A DNA stretch of 18,515 bases from CANLWN01 sp039815505 (GCA_039815505.1 JBCBZE010000027.1:1-18515); one strand, 5' to 3'; positions 5,344 through 13,034 are shown, numbered from the stretch's first letter. Numbers and translations are program-made. Notes: a model not told the origin generated them from the sequence alone.

Positions 5344-6875
5344 TACGCCTCTAAATTTTCTTGCATAACACCTAAGATATCCTCCAAAAAAGAAGCATCG
5401 TATTCATGGGGTATTATTCGATTATTAATAATCAATATGGGGGTATGGAACAGTTCATTTTTGCTACACCATTCCCTTTGTTTTTGGAGAATTCCGTAGT
5501 CTTTTTTTTCAAAATCAACCGCTGTTTCCCTTAAAAACTTATCCACATCCATATGTTCAAACCACTCATCCATCATTTTTAAAAAACTATCAGGCCCCTT
5601 TTTATAATAAGATCTGATCATCGCTGCCGTTACATCGTTACGTGCCGAGGACGAGGTGTCATAATGATTAAATACAAGTTCAAATCTATATTTGGAGCTC
5701 CCTTTTTTAGAAACATCATAAAAATTGTCAAAAGCCTTTTTACAAAAGCTACAGGTCGTGGATAATACGAGCAGAACTACCTGTTTTGCATCTGGGTTAC
5801 CAAATATAAGAGGACTTGCCCCTGAGGTGATTTTTATACTTTTGGTATCCTTTAAAGCACGTTCTATGGTTTGTGGAGATCTCTTAAAACGAAGTAATTC
5901 AATTCCACTGACGCTAAGCTCATTGTTCTGCTTTTTTAGGCTTCGAAACCGATGGACAATTGTTAGCACTATCAAAAAAACAAATGCAAGGACAAGCAAA
6001 TCATTCAACAAAGGGGGTTCCAAGTAATACCCATTCCATAAAATCAGCAAGGTTTGAATTAAAATGATAAAGCTTGACAATAAACATAATCGACACCACT
6101 CTTTTAAAAAAAGACCTTGAAATATAAGGGAAGATATAACCGCTATGATCGCGGTAGCATATGCTAGAGTATGAACGCCACCTATTTGTGTGTTAAATAA
6201 CGTTAACACTATGGTTGATGATAGAAAGGCAAAAAGAAAATCATTGATTGAAAAAAGGCCTATATTACCGAAGGACCTAAGAATTTTAGCACAACCCTTA
6301 TCCTCGTTTTTTCCACATACTTTCTCCCCTAAAAATGAGTTCTCGGTATAAGTGGTCTTAAATATTTCGTCAGAAATATATAGCCCGAAACTCCCAGTAA
6401 TGCAAAACAAAAAAGAAACGATATCCGGCAACAACAATAATGCGGACAATCCCAAGAATGCAATTAAGAACAGATAGGTATACTTTATACCTGAAGATGG
6501 AATAGTTGTCTTTTCATCCTTTTCCGCTAAAAGGACTACACCGTTCCACTTCTTAATAAACTCATTTTGATTGATTACTTGTTTATCACCATGCAGATAC
6601 AACTGACTGCCTTTTCTTTGTACGTGGGAAAAATGAGGCACCTTTTCCCCATCCTCAATGAAAGCAATAAAATGTTTAGGTAAAAGATTGAGCTGACTGG
6701 TCGCTATTTGCGCAGCAATATTTTCTATTTTTAAAAAGTCCAGGGTTTCTTTTATGGCGTATAAAGACGGGGTATACGGATGGCTAAAGAGCTGCAGCTC
6801 CAATTCGCTTTTAGGCACCTTTATATTCTCCGCCTTAAGATAAGTAGTAAGGGCATTTAATAGCACATTGTCCAT
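5343..6875 (-). CDS. C39-like / VKOR / DsbA-like thioredoxin fusion (disulfide-forming membrane protein)
   Basis: A 510-residue three-part protein. Residues 1-118 resemble a C39 peptidase domain; the family His is kept (LLPKHFIAFI, H68) but no Cys is found where the catalytic one should be, so it is probably a non-cleaving, perhaps leader-binding, domain. Residues about 130-310 are a VKOR domain with a C-x7-C loop (C187, C195) and the CxxC active site WCRLC (C261, C264). Residues about 345-510 are a thioredoxin-fold domain with TTCSFC (C375, C378) and a cis-Pro motif (HTP). VKOR-thioredoxin fusions make disulfides outside the membrane and pass electrons to quinone. About six membrane segments are visible, one more than standard bacterial VKOR, so the side of the C39-like part is uncertain. 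It heads the operon facing two four-Cys precursors, the likely substrates. Confidence 0.88.
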   Translation of the reverse strand: MDNVLLNALTTYLKAENIKVPKSELELQLFSHPYTPSLYAIKETLDFLKIENIAAQIATSQLNLLPKHFIAFIEDGEKVPHFSHVQRKGSQLYLHGDKQVINQNEFIKKWNGVVLLAEKDEKTTIPSSGIKYTYLFLIAFLGLSALLLLPDIVSFLFCITGSFGLYISDEIFKTTYTENSFLGEKVCGKNEDKGCAKILRSFGNIGLFSINDFLFAFLSSTIVLTLFNTQIGGVHTLAYATAIIAVISSLIFQGLFLKEWCRLCLLSSFIILIQTLLILWNGYYLEPPLLNDLLVLAFVFLIVLTIVHRFRSLKKQNNELSVSGIELLRFKRSPQTIERALKDTKSIKITSGASPLIFGNPDAKQVVLLVLSTTCSFCKKAFDNFYDVSKKGSSKYRFELVFNHYDTSSSARNDVTAAMIRSYYKKGPDSFLKMMDEWFEHMDVDKFLRETAVDFEKKDYGILQKQREWCSKNELFHTPILIINNRIIPHEYDASFLEDILGVMQENLEA

Positions 6876-7266
6876 AACCTAAATTTTGGGTCTAAATATT
6901 AAAAGCAGGTCCAAAAGGATAAATTGAAATACGTAAGATTTATCCTCTTTTATATAAAGATAATTTTTTAATATTTATAATTTAAGTCGTATACTGTTAA
7001 ATATTGGATTTAGGAGATAGGTTTTAAACAAAAAACCTCCCAAGCCAACCCATGGGGAATCCATACAAATCAAATAATTCATGAATGGCCTGCAAAGATA
7101 TGCTATTTAATACCCAATATACGCTTGAACATCTTTGCCTCACATTGATAAAACTTGCAAAGTAGTACTACAAAATCGGAGAATTTAAAATTTAGGAACA
7201 TCGTAGTTTAATTAAAGATTTATCTATACGTATGGTTTGTGAAGAAAAAATCACAAAAATTATTTT
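6876..7266. other. Non-coding region upstream of the fusion-enzyme operon
   Basis: This 391-base gap separates two minus-strand genes and should hold the promoter of the operon starting at 6875. I found no credible gene on either strand. GGATAAAT (6917-6924) and ATTTATCC (6938-6945) form an inverted repeat 42 bases upstream of the start, and AGGTTTT (7019-7025) pairs with AAAACCT (7032-7038). Either may be an operator or a stem at the end of the PAP2 transcript. Confidence 0.4.
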
Positions 7267-7995
7267 TTAAAACCTTACAGAAAAATAAACCCCGGCCACA
7301 CCTTCCGTATAATTGGGTAATAGTACGGTGTGCCTTGATTCTTTAAATGGATTCCATTGGAATAAATAATCAAAATGATATACCAGCTTTGTAATCATCA
7401 CCCCTATCCCAGCTCCCAACAGTACATCCGAAACCCAATGCTTGTTTTTAAGTACCCTAAGACTTCCGGTAGCTGTCGCAAATCCGTAGCCGCTATAGGC
7501 CAATAATGGACTAGTGTCCTTAAATTCTTCGTATAGTACCGAAGCCGTGGTAAATGCATGCGAAGTATGTCCGGAAGGAAACGATTCCGCATTAAACCCG
7601 TTAGGCCTTTCCTTGTAGATACCTCTTTTAAGTCCCTTGGTCAGTAAATCGGTCAAGAGCAATGATATTGCCATGTTCTTGGTCTGATCAAACCAATGGT
7701 TTTTTGAAGCTATTCCCGCTACATCGGCAATATACATTTGTGCAATTGGTACATAACGGGTATAATCATCTATACTTGTATTAAAATCATCTCCCACCCT
7801 ATCGTTTACATCCTGTTGGAAATCTTTCTCAAATTGGCTATCCGAAATGAGTATACCGGATAAAATCAAGGCAGCAGGTAATGAGCACTGCTGTATTAAT
7901 TTTTTTTCTGACTTTATAAAAGTACTGTCCCTTTGTGCATTGGCGTATACTACATTGAATAGGACGGCCCAAAGTAGTATGGTACATCGTAACAT
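7267..7995 (-). CDS. Secreted PAP2-family phosphatase
   Basis: A 242-residue protein with a signal peptide (residues 1-20, ending YANA) and all three PAP2/acid-phosphatase motifs: K-x6-R-P (KRGIYKERP, residues 123-131), PSGH (140-143) and an R-x5-H-x3-D form of the third motif (R180, H186, D190), the first residues reading SLR instead of SR. The two His and the Arg/Lys residues form the phosphohistidine site. Members dephosphorylate lipid phosphates such as undecaprenyl diphosphate or phosphatidate at the outer face of the membrane; the substrate here is not known. It is probably transcribed alone: the upstream gap to the next same-strand gene is 182 bases and contains a long inverted repeat. 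Confidence 0.9.
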   Translation of the reverse strand: MLRCTILLWAVLFNVVYANAQRDSTFIKSEKKLIQQCSLPAALILSGILISDSQFEKDFQQDVNDRVGDDFNTSIDDYTRYVPIAQMYIADVAGIASKNHWFDQTKNMAISLLLTDLLTKGLKRGIYKERPNGFNAESFPSGHTSHAFTTASVLYEEFKDTSPLLAYSGYGFATATGSLRVLKNKHWVSDVLLGAGIGVMITKLVYHFDYLFQWNPFKESRHTVLLPNYTEGVAGVYFSVRF

Positions 7996-8084
7996 ATAAT
8001 CAAACGGTTTCTATGCAAGTGTTCCCGTTTTGATTTTTAGTATGCCCCCATATTTATTAAAGCATAAAACTGGGATATGATTAT

Positions 8085-8120
8085 AACGATGGAAATAGGA
8101 GAATATTTCCATTAAACGTT
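8085..8120. repeat. Long inverted repeat between cold-shock and PAP2 genes
   Basis: ATGGAAATA (8089-8097) and TATTTCCAT (8104-8112) form a perfect 9-bp stem with a 6-base loop, and AACG (8085-8088) can pair with CGTT (8117-8120) beyond a short bulge. There is no T-tract, so it is either an operator upstream of the PAP2 gene or an mRNA 3'-end structure of the gene at 8178. Confidence 0.45.
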
Positions 8121-8177
8121 AAATCAAATTTTGAAAAAGGATTTAGCCCTTGACGGGTTCTAGGTAAACAAGCTTAA

Positions 8178-8639
8178 TTAACTACTTAGATTCTTTACAC
8201 GTACCGCATTCATACCTTTCATACCTTTTTCCAGTTCAAAAGATACACTGTCATTCTCCGCGATTTCGTCGATCAGGCCACTGACGTGAACAAAATATTT
8301 TTCTTGATTTTCAGCATCAATAATAAACCCAAATCCTTTGGAGGTATCAAAGAAGGATACTTTTCCCTTTCTCACAGGGTCAAAGGCTTCCTCATCCCCC
8401 TCTTCTTTTTTGGGAATACCTAACACGATATCCTCGGCATCGATCTTTATCTTTTCGGAGGGGTCTGGCGGAGTATCGGTTAAGTTGCCATACTGATCCA
8501 CATAAACAAATTCATTTAAGCCCCCATTTTCCTTGGCAGCGGCTTTTCTTGCTTCTTTCTTCTTTTGTTTATCCTCGCGCTTTTTTAATCGCTTTTTTTC
8601 TTTTTCCGACTTGTTATAGGTTTGTTGTGATTTTGCCAT
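8178..8639 (-). CDS. Cold-shock-domain protein with lysine-rich N-terminal extension
   Basis: A 153-residue protein. Residues 90-150 are a cold-shock domain with RNP1 (KGFGFI, 101-106) and RNP2 (YFVHV, 115-119), which binds single-stranded RNA or DNA. Residues 1-36 are highly basic (many Lys/Arg/Glu, probably helical), and an acidic linker follows. Standard CspA proteins have only about 70 residues, so the extension roughly doubles the length; this longer form is common in Bacteroidota. It probably acts as an RNA chaperone whose basic tail adds affinity for nucleic acid or ribosomes. It stands alone, with a very good promoter at 8672-8699 overlapped by a palindrome, which suggests direct regulation. 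Confidence 0.93.
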   Translation of the reverse strand: MAKSQQTYNKSEKEKKRLKKREDKQKKKEARKAAAKENGGLNEFVYVDQYGNLTDTPPDPSEKIKIDAEDIVLGIPKKEEGDEEAFDPVRKGKVSFFDTSKGFGFIIDAENQEKYFVHVSGLIDEIAENDSVSFELEKGMKGMNAVRVKNLSS

Positions 8640-8671
8640 TCCCTTAGGTTACGATTGCTTTTGAGTTTATA

Positions 8672-8699
8672 CAAAGATAGGATTTGTATTTTAATACAA
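8672..8699 (-). promoter_or_regulatory. Consensus flavobacterial promoter of the cold-shock gene with overlapping palindrome
   Basis: On the minus strand TTG (8699-8697) is followed after 17 bases by TATCTTTG (8679-8672), an exact match to the Bacteroidota TTG-N17-TAnnTTTG promoter. The perfect palindrome TTGTATT-TT-AATACAA (8684-8699) fills the spacer and covers the -33 box, a good position for a repressor. Confidence 0.75.
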
Positions 8700-8711
8700 G
8701 GTTAAGACCGT

Positions 8712-9464
8712 TTATGATATTGTTTTGTCTTCAAAAATTGCCACCGCCCGTACCGGAGATCCAGTACCTCCCCTTATTTTTAAGGGAAGTCCAATAAAAC
8801 GAAAACGTCCTCGACCAATAAGTAAATGGAGGTTTACCATATTTTCGTAATGTGTAAAACCCCATTCCCCACAAATGCGATGTACTTCTTTGTTGGATAC
8901 GCCGGGTACACCTGGCGACATCGTCTCTACCCCAAATGAAGCTATCTTATGTTGGCCCAGCCATCTGGCAGCTTCTACACTTAAACCAGGACCATTTACC
9001 CAATTCGGGGTGTTAAAGTTTTTCCTGTAGTGGTCCGTATAAATAAGTACCGTATCACCTGTACTAATTTCCAATCCCGCCACAGTGCATGCTTCTTTTA
9101 AATCGGGTACCTCTATAAGTGACTTTAGCCCCTTACGGGAAAGGTCTAGACATATACCCTCCGTATAAAACATAGATAGGGGCATGGTATCAATGGAATG
9201 CTCTCTAAACTCCCTGGCCATATGGTTCAAAGCATCTACATGGGTTCCGGTATGCTCCCCCATTTCCATTTTATAAATACTTGGTGTTACGGTATCGCTG
9301 TTTTTATCCCCGTCCCATTCTTCATGAGACGCATGTATACTAATTTTTACAGGCGGAAGGCTCTTATAAACGGGCATTCCATCAAAAATTTCTTGGCTCA
9401 AGTCTATTATTTCGGGCATATTCCTATGCATTGGGTTTTCGATTTTCTTTATTGCTATTTTCAT
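8712..9464 (-). CDS. Metal-dependent cyclase/hydrolase family protein (kynurenine formamidase-like fold)
   Basis: A 250-residue protein with the metal-binding signature H-x-G-T-H-x-D-x3-H (H71, H75, D77, H81) of the 'putative cyclase' family, whose members include bacterial kynurenine formamidase and isatin hydrolase. These enzymes hydrolyse amide bonds using a zinc or manganese pair. No kynurenine-pathway neighbour is present, so the substrate is unknown. The start at 9464 is favoured over internal Met codons because it overlaps the stop of the upstream cupin gene as ATGA (9461-9464). It is the last gene of a four-gene minus-strand operon. No signal peptide is seen, so it is probably cytoplasmic. 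Confidence 0.88.
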   Translation of the reverse strand: MKIAIKKIENPMHRNMPEIIDLSQEIFDGMPVYKSLPPVKISIHASHEEWDGDKNSDTVTPSIYKMEMGEHTGTHVDALNHMAREFREHSIDTMPLSMFYTEGICLDLSRKGLKSLIEVPDLKEACTVAGLEISTGDTVLIYTDHYRKNFNTPNWVNGPGLSVEAARWLGQHKIASFGVETMSPGVPGVSNKEVHRICGEWGFTHYENMVNLHLLIGRGRFRFIGLPLKIRGGTGSPVRAVAIFEDKTIS

Positions 9465-9970
9465 TCCCGTGATAGCTCTGAAACAATCTTCCGATGTTGT
9501 GGAAATAGCTGAATTAGTTCTTTTTGATTCGGAAGTGTAAAATCCCTGAAATCAAACCCGGGCGATACGGTACAACCAACCAAAGCGTAGTCTTGCTTTG
9601 CGTTTTGCTCTATTCTAGCAGCAAACCAACACCCACCTTTGACCACAAATTGGGGTAATTGTCCTATATCGATAGCGTTGCCTATACTAACACATGAATA
9701 AATCCCTTCAGCGGAAATCATGTGCAACTCTATGGGCGTCCCTTTATAAAAATGCCATATTTCATCCTGCTTTATTTTATGAAAGGCGGAAAAGGTATCT
9801 GCGGTCAGAAGAAAATAAATGGATGTGGCATAATTTCTTTTCCCTTGGTATGCGTTCCCTAATTCCTTCTCGCCGATTTCATGGATGCTTCTATAGGTTT
9901 CCCTATAATAACCACCTTCAGGATGTTGTTTTAGCTGTAAGCTTTTGATTATTCTTTCTGCCTCATCCAT
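9461..9970 (-). CDS. DUF985-type cupin protein
   Basis: A 169-residue cupin. The family signatures are present: HPEGGYYRETYRS near the N-terminus, TSIYFLL, then FHKIKQDEIWHFYKG, which carries the metal-binding His/Glu/His of a cupin barrel, and a late GCTVSPGFDFRDF motif. The biochemical function of DUF985 proteins is poorly defined; sugar-related or small-molecule isomerase roles have been suggested from the fold. It lies 6 bases after the Gfo/Idh gene and overlaps the next gene by 4 bases, so it belongs to the same transcript and presumably the same pathway. Confidence 0.88.
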   Translation of the reverse strand: MDEAERIIKSLQLKQHPEGGYYRETYRSIHEIGEKELGNAYQGKRNYATSIYFLLTADTFSAFHKIKQDEIWHFYKGTPIELHMISAEGIYSCVSIGNAIDIGQLPQFVVKGGCWFAARIEQNAKQDYALVGCTVSPGFDFRDFTLPNQKELIQLFPQHRKIVSELSRE

Positions 9971-9976
9971 TGAAAG

Positions 9977-11167
9977 TTATACTTTTACAATTTTGGTTTG
10001 ATCTTCATTGAATTTTACCCGTGCTCCGGACCAATAGGCGGCAGCTGCCAAGTGAGATGGTTTTACTGCATCTAGCCCTACGGATATTGGAGCGGATAAT
10101 GGTTTACCCCTGCTTATGGCATCTAAAAAGTTAGCGACATGCGCAGCATCAAGACTCTCGGTAGAAGTTACTTTTTGCGGTTCTCCGTCATGTGGAGTGT
10201 AAATATAGCCGGCCCTGAAAAGTTCTAAATTACCTTCCGTCCCATGGAACAAAACAGAATCATGGGTATTGTTGACCGGTAATATGGTGCATTCAAAAGT
10301 AAAGTTCCACCCACCTTTGTATTGAATAATGGAGTTTACGGTGTCCGGATTGGTCCTGCCATCCTTGAGATGGTAAATACCGCCGGTAGTTACCGCATTC
10401 AAAGGGTCTGCATCGTCCATCATCCATTGCGCCACATCTCCCCAATGTGTCAATAGGTCCGATAGGATTCCCGTACCATATTCCTTGTAATGTCGCCAAG
10501 CATCATACCGCGCCCATTCATAAGGTACAGGAGGGGATTCGCCCAAAAAAGTTTCCCATTTAAAGTCTTTGGGTTTGGGACGAGGTTCTATTTTTCTACG
10601 TTGCCATCCGAAGTTACTCCAAACGGCCCTCGCAAAAACAATATCCCCCAACTTTCCAGAACCACCAAAGAATTCTTCCTTAACCCGATTATAAATGGCC
10701 CCGCTCCGCTGTTGTGTACCTGTCTGACATAGAACGGAACTCTTCGCCACCGCATTTTTTAAAGCTTCGCCTTCTTCATAGTGAAGGGTTACGGGTTTCT
10801 CCAATAAAAGGTGTTTATTAGCGGTCAAGATCCGAAGTGCATATGATTTGTGAAGATGGTCTGGTGTGGCCAATATAACCGCGTCTATCTTGGGATCGGC
10901 CAACACTTCGTCCAAGTTATAGGTAACCTTTGTCTTGGAGTGTTTTAAATACTTTTTGGTGCGCTCCATCTGCTCATCCCATACATCACATACGGTTATT
11001 AGATCTACTTTGCCCGTGGCCAACAGTTTGTTCATCACCCATCTCCCTCGACGCCCTGCCCCTACAAGCGCCAGGCCGATCCTATCATTAGCGCCTAGGA
11101 TACGGCTATAGGAGGCTGCCGTAATGGCCATGGCCCCTGTTGCTACAATAAAATCTCTTCGTTTCAT
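9977..11167 (-). CDS. Gfo/Idh/MocA-family oxidoreductase with Tat signal
   Basis: A 396-residue NAD(P)-dependent oxidoreductase. It begins with a twin-arginine signal (MKRRDFIVATGAMAITAA), so it is exported folded with its cofactor. A Rossmann motif follows (LVGAGRRG, about residues 34-41), and the family EKP motif is at about 123-125 (LLLEKPVTL). Secreted members of this kind in Bacteroidota and Planctomycetes act on sugars, cyclitols or their derivatives; newer work links some to glycoside cleavage through transient 3-keto sugars. The substrate here is unknown. It is the second gene of the four-gene operon, 16 bases after the hydrolase gene. Full length for the family and no visible damage. 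Confidence 0.92.
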   Translation of the reverse strand: MKRRDFIVATGAMAITAASYSRILGANDRIGLALVGAGRRGRWVMNKLLATGKVDLITVCDVWDEQMERTKKYLKHSKTKVTYNLDEVLADPKIDAVILATPDHLHKSYALRILTANKHLLLEKPVTLHYEEGEALKNAVAKSSVLCQTGTQQRSGAIYNRVKEEFFGGSGKLGDIVFARAVWSNFGWQRRKIEPRPKPKDFKWETFLGESPPVPYEWARYDAWRHYKEYGTGILSDLLTHWGDVAQWMMDDADPLNAVTTGGIYHLKDGRTNPDTVNSIIQYKGGWNFTFECTILPVNNTHDSVLFHGTEGNLELFRAGYIYTPHDGEPQKVTSTESLDAAHVANFLDAISRGKPLSAPISVGLDAVKPSHLAAAAYWSGARVKFNEDQTKIVKV

Positions 11168-11183
11168 GGGTCTAGTACCGGTT

Positions 11184-12500
11184 TTACTCTAAGGCCGCAG
11201 CATGTCGCAGTTCCATACCAATTGAGGTTCTGGGTTTAAAACCTTTCCAGTTTCCCGTATTGGCATTTTCTTCCAAATCTAAATATTCATTATAGTCCTT
11301 ATGCAACAAATGAATTCCAAAAAATGCGGTTATAAAGTGCTGATTAATGTTATTTATTCTACGCATATCCCAAACAGAATCGGCATATCTTAGATACTCA
11401 TCTATATTAAGGCCCTCTTGCATGGTGGCGGTGGCCGGTGGATTTGGAGCCACATTGTGCCGGGCATTCATATAGGTAAGTAAATAACGATCACTGTTTA
11501 TGGATCCCTCATAAATTGCTTTTACCCCATTTTCATACATAGAAATATCGTCCTCGCTACCGGAAACAAAAAAGGTTGGTGTTTTTAATCCCGCCAAACC
11601 TGTAGAATCCCATACGGCATTTGCCATACCCCACGGAGCCAAGGCCACAAAAGCCTTTATTCTTTTGTCAAGAGACCTTTTATAGGCCTCATTATGGGCA
11701 GCTCTGCTGTCCAGGGCGTCGCTGCCACCGGTAATCGACTTAAAAAAGTTAAGGGCAGCTCCACTATAACCTGCACCACAAGTGTTAAGTCCTCCATAGC
11801 CCCCCATAGAATACCCTACAAGGCCCGTGTTTTCCGCGTTCACCATGCTGGACAAAAAACTACCGCTCCCCTCCTTCCCCAAGCGATCTATTTCATTAAG
11901 AACAAATTGCTGGTCCAAGGGCCTATTGACCAAGGTGCTGCTAAAATTACCGGCATCTTTATACGTGGAATCCGTATGATCTATCGAAACTACAATATAC
12001 CCCTTGGATGCCAAATTCTCGGATAGATAAGTGAATAGAAAACGCGAGCCCACATAACCATGGGAAAGAATAATCAAGGGGTACTTGGTATCGGGTTTTA
12101 AAATCGGGGCATCCCTTAAACACCGCCCTTTAAAAGTGAAAGGAACCAGTGGACGATCGGGAGAACCGTTTCTTCCCAATACCTGGGTATAGGTTTCAAT
12201 AGCTTCCCGTTCTTCGGGAATAGTTGCAGGATACCATATTTCGACAGTTATAGGACGATCATAAATCGGGGCCTTCCCATCTTTTATATTGAGAATGTCC
12301 CGTTGTCCTTTATGAACCAAGTTCAATGTCTTTACTCCTACTCCATATTCGCCCCGTTTGGCCAATTCAGGGGCATCCGGTAAAAAATCACCAAAAACGA
12401 ATTCACCGGAATCGGGTTCCAGGGAAATACTCGTTTTCCATGCAATCGTCATGATGATCGTAACGCCCAATAAAACCAAGAAATATTTTTTATTTATCAT
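11184..12500 (-). CDS. Exported alpha/beta hydrolase, platelet-activating-factor acetylhydrolase-like
   Basis: A 438-residue alpha/beta hydrolase. An N-terminal hydrophobic segment (about residues 5-20) is a signal anchor or signal peptide without a lipobox. The oxyanion region LSHGYVGS (about 145-152), nucleophile elbow GYSMGG (Ser231), an acid-loop candidate GSEDD and a late NARHNVAP with the likely catalytic His complete a triad. The layout, with a long N-terminal segment before the HG motif, matches PAF-acetylhydrolase-like esterases. The true substrate, perhaps an acylated sugar or lipid ester, is not known. It is the first gene of the operon. TATATTTA (12538-12531) is a likely -7 box, and a palindrome lies just upstream. 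Confidence 0.85.
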   Translation of the reverse strand: MINKKYFLVLLGVTIIMTIAWKTSISLEPDSGEFVFGDFLPDAPELAKRGEYGVGVKTLNLVHKGQRDILNIKDGKAPIYDRPITVEIWYPATIPEEREAIETYTQVLGRNGSPDRPLVPFTFKGRCLRDAPILKPDTKYPLIILSHGYVGSRFLFTYLSENLASKGYIVVSIDHTDSTYKDAGNFSSTLVNRPLDQQFVLNEIDRLGKEGSGSFLSSMVNAENTGLVGYSMGGYGGLNTCGAGYSGAALNFFKSITGGSDALDSRAAHNEAYKRSLDKRIKAFVALAPWGMANAVWDSTGLAGLKTPTFFVSGSEDDISMYENGVKAIYEGSINSDRYLLTYMNARHNVAPNPPATATMQEGLNIDEYLRYADSVWDMRRINNINQHFITAFFGIHLLHKDYNEYLDLEENANTGNWKGFKPRTSIGMELRHAAALE

Positions 12501-12530
12501 AAGCCCGTAACTGTATCTGTGGTTAGCTTA

Positions 12531-12538
12531 TAAATATA
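12531..12538 (-). promoter_or_regulatory. Putative -7 box of the hydrolase operon
   Basis: On the minus strand TATATTTA matches TAnnTTTG except for the last base and lies 30 bases upstream of the ATG at 12500. No clear -33 TTG is at the usual distance, which would fit an activator bound at the palindrome next to it. Confidence 0.4.
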
Positions 12539-12561
12539 CTAAAACTTATGGTGCATTGATT

Positions 12562-12576
12562 GGGTCAATATGACCC
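12562..12576. promoter_or_regulatory. Perfect palindrome GGGTCA-ATA-TGACCC, candidate operator
   Basis: A 15-base perfect palindrome lies 24 bases upstream of the presumed -7 box of the hydrolase operon and 14 bases past the end of the BLUF gene. It lacks a T-tract on either side, so a protein-binding site for a dimeric regulator is more likely than a terminator. Confidence 0.55.
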
Positions 12577-12590
12577 TAATTTCAGAAAGA

Positions 12591-13034
12591 CTAAATATAT
12601 CTCTGGGACGGATTACTGTTCAGCAGCCTTTTGGCCGTTTTCCAAAATAAGATAGAGGTAGGATTTGGACCTATCATCTTTTTAGGGTTTTTAATATAGG
12701 AGCTTACCAAAAGTTTAAGGAACTGCAGTTGATCGTTTTCACCTAAGAAATTCTCAAATGCCATATTCCATTTATCAAATTCCCTGGATTGTATTTGACT
12801 ATGGGAAAGAACAGAAATATCGGAGTGGCGGCGGTCATGCCGAATTTTATCGAACAGTTTTAAAACTTTTACCTGATTACCTTCTAAATATTGTATGAAC
12901 TCTCCGTCATAATAGAGCAAACAACCGCTTATTCCATTTCGGTCATTGAATTCTCTGGCTTTTTCCAGCATCTCCTGCATTTGTACCTGCCCAAAAATTG
13001 GACTGGCTATGGACCTGTAGACCAGACAAAACAT
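12591..13034 (-). CDS. BLUF-domain blue-light photoreceptor
   Basis: A 147-residue single-domain BLUF protein that should bind FAD and sense blue light. All key residues align by position with AppA: Tyr6 (LVYRS), Asn30 in EFNDRNGISG, Gln48 in GEFIQYLEG, and Trp89 and Met91 in FDKWNMAF. The Tyr-Gln pair drives the photocycle, so it should be photoactive. There is no attached output domain (EAL, GGDEF or other), so it must signal through a partner protein. The start is the first ATG. A GGAGG lies about 20 bases upstream, too far to be a normal ribosome-binding site. It is divergent from the nucleotidase gene and probably a single-gene transcript. Confidence 0.93.
   Translation of the reverse strand: MFCLVYRSIASPIFGQVQMQEMLEKAREFNDRNGISGCLLYYDGEFIQYLEGNQVKVLKLFDKIRHDRRHSDISVLSHSQIQSREFDKWNMAFENFLGENDQLQFLKLLVSSYIKNPKKMIGPNPTSILFWKTAKRLLNSNPSQRYI

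Noticed and set aside
6960..7060. Minus-strand frame of about 29 codons upstream of the fusion gene, considered as a third precursor peptide
   Set aside because: No GG leader, no cysteine pattern, and no copy of the conserved 5' UTR element.
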